Of a stretch of 40,153 bases of DNA, positions 33,528-40,153 are shown piece by piece. The translations under genes were made by a program, and so were the position numbers. Below the pieces are notes generated by a model. The model did no database searches. It saw only the letters and a program-made list of their open reading frames with translations, and was not told the origin of the DNA. This DNA comes from Sedimenticola sp. (GTDB lineage Bacteria; Pseudomonadota; Gammaproteobacteria; Chromatiales; Chromatiaceae), in the NCBI GenBank assembly GCA_027008705.1, contig JALVEB010000045.1, positions 1 to 40,153 of the forward strand, read 5' to 3'. The first letter of the stretch is position 1, and each line of letters opens with the position of its first letter.

Positions 33528-33677
33528 ATGAACCGAGAACCGACGGACAGCAGGTATAGCACCCATCGAGTAACAGGAAGGAAGAGTGATATGACGGATC
33601 AATGCTTGTTGTCGGCAATGCCGGAATTTCAAACGGAGTCGGGGCGTCACCTGTCGTCCTGGGTGATTATGGGATGA
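33528..33677 (+). CDS. Candidate 49-aa ORF, uncertain
   Basis: Begins MNREPTDSRYSTHRVTGR and ends SSWVIMG. AAGGAA lies about ten bases before the ATG at 33528. A second in-frame ATG at 33591 has a very good AGGAAGGAAG upstream. It ends about 20 bases before the second MITE copy. No family is recognised. The sequence is hydrophilic and could be chance or the remnant of a gene. Confidence 0.25.
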   Translation: MNREPTDSRYSTHRVTGRKSDMTDQCLLSAMPEFQTESGRHLSSWVIMG

Positions 33678-33695
33678 CGCCAGCGATTGGCCTGG

Positions 33696-33855
33696 CCCAC
33701 ACTTCTCACCATCCTTCTACTGCGACGACCCAATAGCGCGTGATGGCTGGCTTTCGCTCGGTCGGAGTGCTCGACATCGTGTCGGCTATGCCTGCGCGTT
33801 CCTCGGTCGCGAAAGTCACCCATGACGCACTACGAACGCTGGTGAGAAATGCGGA
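33696..33855. mobile_element. MITE-like element, copy 2 (diverged)
   Basis: Collinear with 10966-11141 over its whole length, but it lacks a 16-bp internal segment (present at about 11101-11116). The right end keeps GGTGAGAAAT. The left end keeps TTCTCACC but has lost the outer bases, so only an 8-bp inner terminal pair remains perfect. The internal stem is conserved, with a G-U replacing a G-C. It is older or more decayed than copy 1. Non-coding. Confidence 0.7.
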
Positions 33856-33920
33856 CTAGGCGCGTGATGTTCTGATGCGTACTACGTCGAACTCGCGCGG
33901 TGCCGGCTTCGCCAACCTTC

Positions 33921-33953
33921 CTGCTGGGATCTTGCCGGGCAAGAACCCAGCAG
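33921..33953. other. Strong 33-nt hairpin downstream of tRNA-Leu
   Basis: CTGCTGGG, one mismatch, TCTTGCC, a single central base, then GGCAAGA, mismatch, CCCAGCAG. An outer AACC/GGTT pair extends it. No T tract follows on either strand. It could stop or protect the 3' end of the tRNA-Leu transcript, or be a stand-alone palindromic repeat. Confidence 0.4.
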
Positions 33954-34060
33954 ACGGCGGTTCGCTGTCGCCGCAGCAGATGATTCTTGAATCCGATAGA
34001 CTATGCGCGGGGCATTCGTCTGCTTGCCATGCAGGTATGGGCAGGGCCGGCGGCTTGGAT

Positions 34061-34165
34061 TCAGCCGAACAAGGCCCGAAACAACGCGATCACTGGAACC
34101 AGTCCGGCGGTGGACAGCAGTAGCAGTAGGCCGAGCAGTTTCCGCAATGGATTGGGGGCTTCCAT
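34061..34165 (-). CDS. Candidate 34-aa single-helix membrane peptide
   Basis: The reading frame begins MEAPNPLRKLLGLLLLL and ends ALFRALFG, with one hydrophobic helix of about 22 residues after two basic residues. GGAGAAG lies nine bases upstream of the ATG at 34165. It starts 34 bases after the tRNA-Leu 3' end, so it would be carried on the tail of that transcript. It may be a small inner-membrane protein, or chance in GC-rich DNA. No homologue is known to me. Confidence 0.35.
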   Translation of the reverse strand: MEAPNPLRKLLGLLLLLSTAGLVPVIALFRALFG

Positions 34166-34198
34166 TGGGGCGGGCTTCTCCTGATGAGATGGCGAATG

Positions 34199-34285
34199 TG
34201 GTACCGGGGGCGGGACTTGAACCCGCAAGGCCGTGAGGCCGGGGGATTTTGAATCCCCTGTGTCTACCAATTTCACCACCCCGGC
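34199..34285 (-). tRNA. tRNA-Leu (anticodon CAA)
   Basis: An 87-nt tRNA with encoded CCA. The acceptor GCCGGGG pairs with CCCCGGT (G-U at the first pair). The anticodon stem GGGGA/TCCCC holds loop TTCAAAA with anticodon CAA. A long variable arm (GGCCTCACGGCC) is present, as in class II tRNAs, and the T arm is GCGGG-TTCAAGT-CCCGC. It decodes UUG. No duplicated 3' end was found nearby that would mark an integrated island. Confidence 0.95.
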
Positions 34286-34300
34286 TTGATTGGAGGCAGT

Positions 34301-34306
34301 AGTATA
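34301..34306 (-). promoter_or_regulatory. -10 box of tRNA-Leu
   Basis: TATACT on the minus strand, 16 bases before the tRNA 5' end, with a predicted start near 34294. The -35 region (TTCCAG about 17 bases upstream) is poor. Confidence 0.45.
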
Positions 34307-34384
34307 CCGGTTTGGCGGGTGGGCTGGAAGCCTTCGGTTTTTTGCCCGGATAGTCGCGTTTCAAACGATATGGCCGGAGCGGGC

Positions 34385-34414
34385 GTAGGCCCGATCAAGG
34401 GTAGCGGACCGGGC
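34385..34414 (+). repeat. REP-like palindrome C
   Basis: GTAG followed by GCCCGATC...GGACCGGGC, with the same layout and most bases shared with A and B. It lies in the gap between tRNA-Leu and queA. Confidence 0.55.
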
Positions 34415-34468
34415 AGCGGCACTGAATGACTCCCTCTTGGTCCAGGCAGTCTGCTAGCATGGCGCGCC

Positions 34469-35494
34469 ATGCGATTGTCTGATTTTGATTATGATCTGCC
34501 CGAGCGGCTGATTGCCCAGCATCCGCCGGCGCGGCGCGGTGACAGCCGTTTGTTGCACCTGCCGGCGAAGGGCGGGCCGTGCGACCTTCATTTCTCCGAT
34601 TTCCCCCGGTTGTTGCGGGATGACGACCTGTTGGTGTTCAACGATACCCGGGTGATGCGCGCGCGCCTGTTCGGGCATAAATCCAGCGGTGGCCGGGTCG
34701 AGGTGCTGATCGAGCGCTTGTTGTCGCCGCGGCGGGCGCTGGCCCATGTGCGCGCCAGTAAGAGTCCGCGCGCGGGCGCGGTGCTGGTGCTTGATGGCGG
34801 GGTTGAGGTGAGGGTGCGCGGGCGGCGCGAGGCGTTGTTCGAACTGGAGAGCCCGGCGCTGGATTTCGCCACGCTGATGGCGCGCCATGGGCACATGCCG
34901 TTGCCCCCCTATATCGCCCGGCCCGACGCGGCCGAGGACGAGGCGCGCTATCAGACGGTGTTCGCCGCGCGTGATGGCGCGGTGGCGGCGCCGACCGCTG
35001 GCTTGCATTTCAGCGAGGCGATGCTGGAGCGGTTGCGCGCGCGCGGCATCGAGATGGCGTGGGTGACGTTGCATGTCGGCGCGGGAACCTTTCAGCCGGT
35101 GCGCGTCGAAGAACTCGACGCCCATCGCATGCATGCCGAGTATGTCGAGGTCGGCGAGGCCACCGTCGAGACGGTGCGTGCCGCGCGCGCGGCGGGACGG
35201 CGGGTGGTGGCGGTCGGCACGACCACGGTGCGCAGCCTGGAGAGCGCCGCGGCCGGTGGCGGGATCGCGCCGTTTCGCGGTGACAGCCGTTTGTTCATCC
35301 GTCCCGGCTACCGTTTTGCGGCGGTCGATGCGCTGCTCACGAACTTTCATCTGCCGAGGTCGACCTTATTGATGCTGGTTTCGGCCTTTTCCGGTCATGC
35401 GCGGATCATGGCGGCCTACGCGCACGCGGTGGCGGAGGGGTATCGGTTTTTCAGTTATGGCGATGCGATGTTCCTGGAGCGCGCCGATGCCTGA
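34469..35494 (+). CDS. queA: QueA, S-adenosylmethionine:tRNA ribosyltransferase-isomerase
   Basis: QueA transfers and isomerises the ribosyl part of SAM onto 7-aminomethyl-7-deazaguanine in tRNA, forming epoxyqueuosine. The 341-aa protein starts MRLSDFDYDLPERLIAQHP and contains VFNDTRVMRARLFG, GHMPLPPYI, YQTVFA, AAPTAGLHF and THVGAGTF-like HVGAGTFQPV, plus NFHLPRSTLLMLVSAFSG. All are QueA signatures. An extended -10 (TGC TAGCAT, 34452-34460) lies immediately upstream but leaves almost no leader, and no clear ribosome binding site is present. It is followed by tgt 175 bases downstream, the usual queuosine pair, with the small RNA candidate between them on the other strand. Confidence 0.96.
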   Translation: MRLSDFDYDLPERLIAQHPPARRGDSRLLHLPAKGGPCDLHFSDFPRLLRDDDLLVFNDTRVMRARLFGHKSSGGRVEVLIERLLSPRRALAHVRASKSPRAGAVLVLDGGVEVRVRGRREALFELESPALDFATLMARHGHMPLPPYIARPDAAEDEARYQTVFAARDGAVAAPTAGLHFSEAMLERLRARGIEMAWVTLHVGAGTFQPVRVEELDAHRMHAEYVEVGEATVETVRAARAAGRRVVAVGTTTVRSLESAAAGGGIAPFRGDSRLFIRPGYRFAAVDALLTNFHLPRSTLLMLVSAFSGHARIMAAYAHAVAEGYRFFSYGDAMFLERADA

Positions 35495-35503
35495 GACGCG
35501 GGT

Positions 35504-35536
35504 AAAAAAAAGGCGCGACGGGGGGGATGTCGCGCC
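35504..35536 (-). terminator. Rho-independent terminator on the minus strand
   Basis: An 8-bp perfect GC-rich stem with a 9-base loop is followed, only on the minus strand, by eight T residues. On the plus strand the run is A-rich and precedes the stem, so it does not end queA mRNA. No annotated minus-strand gene lies upstream of it, which is why it points to the small RNA. Confidence 0.8.
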
Positions 35537-35580
35537 AAAGTTTCCACCAAAGGAGGATGGAGGAGGTTGTACCGAACGAG

Positions 35581-35591
<11 letters not shown>
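35504..35591 (-). ncRNA. Candidate small RNA with CCUCC motifs, antisense to the queA-tgt gap
   Basis: Read on the minus strand: a 9-bp stem with one G-U pair, GTACTGAAC / GTTCGGTAC (35591-35569), beginning at the predicted +1; a single-stranded tract CCTCCTCCATCCTCC, complementary to Shine-Dalgarno sequences; a short linker; then the terminator stem GGCGCGAC/GTCGCGCC with loop ATCCCCCCC and eight T. The promoter at 35598-35626 fits the start. C-rich anti-SD loops resemble CCUCC-type regulatory RNAs known in alphaproteobacteria and Xanthomonas sX13. Hence a trans-acting translation regulator is a reasonable guess. It is also antisense to the tgt leader. Confidence 0.6.
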
Positions 35592-36788
<1,197 letters not shown>

Positions 36789-36839
36789 TAGACGGGATAA
36801 CGCATTCGACCGATTTCCCCATCTCTCAGGAAGCACCTA

Positions 36840-37172
36840 ATGAGTTTTCTTATCTCCGATGCCCTTGCCGCCGCGCCGGCGCCGGCCGCCGGTCCCGGCG
36901 CGCTGGAAAGCCTGATCTTCCCGATCGGCCTGATCATCATCCTCTACTTCTTCATGATCCGGCCGCAGATGCGGCGGCAGAAGGAACACCGGCAGCTGAT
37001 CGAATCGCTGAAAAAGGGTGACGAGGTGCAGACCGAGGGCGGCCTGCTCGGCAAGATCGTGGAGCTCGGCGACAACTTCGTCAGCGTCGAGATCGCCGAT
37101 GGGGTAGTGGTCAAGCTGCGCCGCTCGGCGGTGATCGCGGTGATGCCGAAGGGCAGTCTGAAGGAACTCTGA
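36840..37172 (+). CDS. yajC: YajC, SecDF-associated preprotein translocase subunit
   Basis: The 110-aa protein has a single membrane helix (about 23-40, LIFPIGLIIILYFFMIRPQ) followed by the cytoplasmic motif RPQMRRQKEHRQLIESLKKGDEV and a beta domain with TEGGLLGKIVELGDNFV. YajC joins the SecDF complex at the inner membrane. CAGGAAG lies about six bases ahead of the ATG. The N-terminal Ala/Pro stretch is normal for the family. It is probably co-transcribed with secD, 99 bases downstream, with a strong hairpin in the gap. Confidence 0.96.
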   Translation: MSFLISDALAAAPAPAAGPGALESLIFPIGLIIILYFFMIRPQMRRQKEHRQLIESLKKGDEVQTEGGLLGKIVELGDNFVSVEIADGVVVKLRRSAVIAVMPKGSLKEL

Positions 37173-37206
37173 TCGCCGCGTCGTTTCCGTATCGCTGAAG
37201 CGGGCG

Positions 37207-37231
37207 CGCCGGGAGCCGGCAGGCTCCGGCG
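37207..37231 (+). other. GC-rich hairpin between yajC and secD
   Basis: CGCCGG(G)AGCC pairs with GGCTCCGGCG around a GGCA loop, with one bulged G. No T run follows, so it is not a classical terminator. It might set the yajC:secD expression ratio or mark an RNA processing site. Confidence 0.35.
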
Positions 37232-37271
37232 GCCCGTTCGCTCCCACCGGTCAACCAGGCCCCATAATGAA

Positions 37272-39137
37272 ATGAACGAATACCCTCTCTGGAAGAATCT
37301 GTTGATTCTGTTCGCGGTGTTGCTCGGCGCCTTCTACGCGCTGCCGAACCTGTTCGAACAGAACCCGTCGATCGAGATCACGCCGCTGCGCGGCGCGCAG
37401 ATCGATGACGCCACGGTAAAACAGGTCGAGCAGGCCTTGAAACAGGCCGGTGTCGACTCGGTCGGCATCGAGCGCCAGCCGAAGAAGCTGCTGGTGCGCT
37501 TCTCGTCGACCGAGGCGCAACTGAAGGCGCAGGCGGTGCTCGAGGCCAGGCTTGGTGACCACTACACCACCGCCTTGACACTGTCGCCGAATCTGCCCGG
37601 CTGGCTGAAGAGCCTCGGCGCCGAGCCGATGTATCTGGGCCTGGACCTGCGCGGCGGGGTGCATGTGCTGATCGATGTCGATATGGATGCCGCGATCAAG
37701 CAGGCGTTGGAGCGTTATTCCAGCGATATCCGCAGCTACCTGCGCAAGCAGAAGATCCGCTATCTCGGCACCCGCGTGGAGAACGGCGGCATTACCGTGC
37801 GCTTTCGTGATATCAAGTCGCGCGATCAGGCCCTGCCGAAACTGGAGGAGGCCTTTCGCAATCTCTTGATCGAGGCGGACGACAAGAGCGGCAAGCCGTT
37901 GCTGCATGCCCGCCTGACCCCGCGCGAGGAACTCGCGATCAAGAAATTCGCGTTGCAGCAGAACATCACCACCCTGCGCAACCGCGTCAACGCGCTCGGC
38001 GTGTCCGAGCCGGTGATCCAGCAGCAGGGCGACCGGCGCATCGTCGTGCAGTTGCCCGGCGCGGCCAACCCCGGTCGCCTGAAGGAGATCCTGGGCGCCA
38101 CCGCGACGCTGGAGTACCGCTTGGTCGATACCGAGCACAGTGTGGCGGACGCGGTCGCTGGCAAGGTGCCGCCGGGCGCCAAGCTGTATCATGAACGCAA
38201 CGGTCAGCCGATCCTGTTGAAACGGCGTGTGATCGTCACCGGTGACCAGATCACCGATGCCTCCTCCGGCCTCGACCAGCGCAGCGGCTCGCCGGCGGTG
38301 TTCGTCACGCTCGATTCGCAAGGCGCGCGGCGCATGCGCAACATGACCACCGAGAACGTCGGCAAGCCGATGGCGGTGGTGTTCATCGAGAACCGGACCA
38401 AAACCGTGATGGTCGATGGCAAGCCGGTGAAGCGCAAGGAGCGGGTGGAAGAGGTGATCAGCGTCGCCAATATCCTCGAACCTTTCGGTCGCCGCTTCCA
38501 GACCACGGGGCTGGATTCCACCGAGGAAGCGCACAACCTTGCGCTGTTGCTGCGCGCCGGCGCGCTGGCCGCGCCGATCGAAATCGTCGAGGAGCGCACC
38601 ATCGGCCCCAGCCTGGGGCAGGACAACATCGATCAGGGTTTTCGCTCGGTGGTCGTCGGCTTCCTGCTGGTGCTGGTGTTCATGGCGGTGTGGTATCGCC
38701 AGTTCGGCCTGATCGCCGATGTCGCGTTGGCGATGAACCTGGTGCTGATCGTCGGCATCCTGTCGCTGTTGCAAGCCACCTTGACGCTGCCCGGCATCGC
38801 CGGCATCGTGCTCACCGTTGGCATGGCGGTGGACGCCAACGTGCTGATCTACGAGCGCATCCGCGAGGAGCTGCGCAACGGCAATACGCCGCAGGCCAGT
38901 ATCCATGCGGGCTACGACAAGGCGCTCTCGACCATCGTCGATGCCAACGTCACGACGATGATCGCCGCGGCGGTGCTCTTCATCTTTGGCACCGGGCCGA
39001 TCAAGGGCTTCGCGGTGACGCTGTTCATCGGCATCCTGACCTCGATGTTCACCGCGGTGATCGGATCGCGCGCGCTGGTCAACCTGATCTGGGGCGGCAA
39101 GCATCGCCTGAAACAAGTTCCGATTGGAGGCTATTGA
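37272..39137 (+). CDS. secD: SecD, protein translocase subunit
   Basis: SecD uses the proton gradient to assist late steps of Sec export. The 621-aa protein (E. coli 615) has an N-terminal helix (about 10-26), a large periplasmic region with P1 head motifs, GLDLRGGVHVLIDVDMD near residue 120, ALRAGALAAPIEIVEERTIGPSLG near 450, then five helices with VLTVGMAVDANVLIYERIREE carrying the conserved D in TM4. The start at 37272 is followed by the family-typical MNEYPLWKNLLIL. secF begins one base after the stop, so the two are translated in tandem. Confidence 0.97.
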   Translation: MNEYPLWKNLLILFAVLLGAFYALPNLFEQNPSIEITPLRGAQIDDATVKQVEQALKQAGVDSVGIERQPKKLLVRFSSTEAQLKAQAVLEARLGDHYTTALTLSPNLPGWLKSLGAEPMYLGLDLRGGVHVLIDVDMDAAIKQALERYSSDIRSYLRKQKIRYLGTRVENGGITVRFRDIKSRDQALPKLEEAFRNLLIEADDKSGKPLLHARLTPREELAIKKFALQQNITTLRNRVNALGVSEPVIQQQGDRRIVVQLPGAANPGRLKEILGATATLEYRLVDTEHSVADAVAGKVPPGAKLYHERNGQPILLKRRVIVTGDQITDASSGLDQRSGSPAVFVTLDSQGARRMRNMTTENVGKPMAVVFIENRTKTVMVDGKPVKRKERVEEVISVANILEPFGRRFQTTGLDSTEEAHNLALLLRAGALAAPIEIVEERTIGPSLGQDNIDQGFRSVVVGFLLVLVFMAVWYRQFGLIADVALAMNLVLIVGILSLLQATLTLPGIAGIVLTVGMAVDANVLIYERIREELRNGNTPQASIHAGYDKALSTIVDANVTTMIAAAVLFIFGTGPIKGFAVTLFIGILTSMFTAVIGSRALVNLIWGGKHRLKQVPIGGY

Positions 39138-39138
39138 G

Positions 39139-40074
39139 ATGCCCGTCCTGACCAATACCCATATCGATTTCATGGGCAAACGCCGGCTGGCGTTCATGAT
39201 CTCTGGCGCGTTGCTGCTGATCTCGCTGCTCTCGCTGGCCGTCCAGGGCTTGAAGTTTGGTATCGACTTCACCGGCGGCACCCTGCTGGAGGTCGGTTAC
39301 GAACAAGCAGCCGATCTGGGCGCGATCCGCGAGACCCTGGCCAAAAGCGGTTTCGGCGATGCGGTGGTGCAATACTTCGGTAGCGACAAGGATGTACTGA
39401 TCCGGCTCGCGCCAAACGAATCGGTCGAGGCCGCCAAGCTCAGTGACAAGGCCTTCGCCGCCCTGAGCGCGGCGGTGAATGGCAAGGTGGAGCTGCGCCG
39501 CGTGGAGTTCGTTGGGCCGCAGGTTGGTGATGAACTCACCGAGGACGGCGGTCTGGCGATGCTGTACGCCCTGATCGGCATCCTGATCTATGTCGCGATG
39601 CGCTTTGAATACCGCTTTGCGTTCGGTTCGGTGATCGCGTTGATCCATGACGTGCTGATTACCCTCGGTGTCTTCTCCCTGTTTCAGATCGAGTTCGATC
39701 TGCCGGTGCTGGCCGCGATCCTGGCCGTGATCGGTTACTCGCTGAACGATACCATCGTTGTCTTCGACCGCGTGCGTGAGAACTTCCGCAAGATCCGCAA
39801 AGGCACGTCAGAGCGCATCATCGATATCTCGCTGAACGAGACCCTGTCGCGCACCATCATCACCTCGGGTACCACCTTGCTGGTGGTGATCGCGTTGTTT
39901 CTGCTTGGCGGCGAGATCATCCACGGCTTTGCGCTGGCGTTGATGATCGGCATCATCGTCGGCACCTACTCATCGATCTATATCGCCAGCGCCAGCGTGC
40001 TCGAGATGGGCATCTCGAAGGCCGATCTGATGCCGGTGCCGAAGGAAGGGGCCGAGGTCGACGACCGCCCCTGA
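39139..40074 (+). CDS. secF: SecF, protein translocase subunit
   Basis: The 311-aa protein (E. coli 323) is the partner of SecD. It has a first helix (about 21-40), GIDFTGGTLLEVGY, the periplasmic P4 domain, then FVGPQVGDELTEDGG and five helices with AVIGYSLNDTIVVFDRVRENFRK, the conserved motif of TM4. A TTG 15 bases upstream is in frame, but the ATG at 39139 has TTGGAGG about nine bases before it and matches the expected N-terminus, so it is preferred. Confidence 0.97.
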   Translation: MPVLTNTHIDFMGKRRLAFMISGALLLISLLSLAVQGLKFGIDFTGGTLLEVGYEQAADLGAIRETLAKSGFGDAVVQYFGSDKDVLIRLAPNESVEAAKLSDKAFAALSAAVNGKVELRRVEFVGPQVGDELTEDGGLAMLYALIGILIYVAMRFEYRFAFGSVIALIHDVLITLGVFSLFQIEFDLPVLAAILAVIGYSLNDTIVVFDRVRENFRKIRKGTSERIIDISLNETLSRTIITSGTTLLVVIALFLLGGEIIHGFALALMIGIIVGTYSSIYIASASVLEMGISKADLMPVPKEGAEVDDRP

Positions 40075-40093
40075 GTTCTCCGGCAAGGCCGCC

Positions 40094-40153
40094 TCAGTCG
40101 GCGAACTCCAGGCGTTCGACGTATTGTTCGACCGCCGCTTTCGCGCAGGATTC
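40094..40153 (-). CDS. C-terminal end of a minus-strand gene (partial)
   Basis: An open frame from the right edge encodes ESCAKAAVEQYVERLEFAD then TGA at 40096-40094. Only 19 residues are visible, so no product can be named. The 19-base gap from the secF stop is typical of convergent genes. It could be chance, since a short open run at an edge is weak evidence. Confidence 0.4.
   Translation of the reverse strand, partial: ESCAKAAVEQYVERLEFAD

Noticed and set aside
33921-33953. Integron attC site
   Set aside because: No matching R-box pairs (GTTRRRY/RYYYAAC) and no integrase or gene cassettes nearby.
34199-34285. Genomic island integrated at tRNA-Leu
   Set aside because: No integrase and no second copy of the tRNA 3' end found within the window.
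35504-35536. Terminator for queA on the plus strand
   Set aside because: The T run follows the stem only on the minus strand; on the plus strand the stem is followed by AAAGTTTCC.

Overview
The window is compact, GC-rich gammaproteobacterial chromosome. The evidence is RecBCD in the order recC-recB-recD, queA-tgt-yajC-secD-secF in synteny, truD, an AmiC-type amidase and a bacterial-type tRNA-Leu. The many GC-rich third positions and overlapping ATGA junctions suit a high-GC lineage such as the Chromatiales or Ectothiorhodospira group, but the sequence alone does not fix the genus.

Layout. (1) 1-10783, minus strand: rhomboid protease and mtaD-like deaminase, a secreted Hsp20-like protein, then recC, recB and a recD that runs off the left edge. 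(2) 10784-11261: about 480 bp without a gene, holding an imperfect inverted repeat, a 176-bp MITE-like element and a REP-like palindrome. (3) 11262-13711: a phosphopantetheinyl transferase divergent from recJ across a 32-bp gap that contains a perfect palindrome. (4) 13714-16814, minus: a membrane-anchored hypothetical protein, a DEDDh exonuclease and a CBS/DUF294 nucleotidyltransferase-like protein. (5) 16960-23270, plus: a phytase-like lipoprotein, a methyltransferase, a DUF6394 membrane protein, a two-RCK potassium channel, an MscS channel, then amiC. Overlapping or close junctions suggest that the lipoprotein through MscS form one envelope/osmotic operon. (6) truD, convergent with a czcI-C-B-A type heavy-metal RND efflux operon (24545-30511) that has its own clear promoter. 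(7) 30780-34468: the accessory part, with an 823-residue PKD/Ig-repeat protein ending in a Cys-rich multi-pass membrane domain, a second MITE copy, two REP copies, short candidate ORFs and tRNA-Leu(CAA). (8) 34469-40074: queA, tgt, yajC, secD, secF, then the tail of one more minus-strand gene.

The two most interesting items are: (a) the 823-residue protein at 30780-33251, which I cannot assign to a named family; and (b) a candidate 88-nt antisense small RNA at 35504-35591 between queA and tgt. The RNA has a perfect -35 box, a hairpin starting at the predicted +1, anti-Shine-Dalgarno CCUCC tracts and a textbook terminator with a C-rich loop. The repeat families (MITE, REP, and a promoter-like GACGAGTATA module) are the next tier. 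Most other genes are housekeeping and ordinary.
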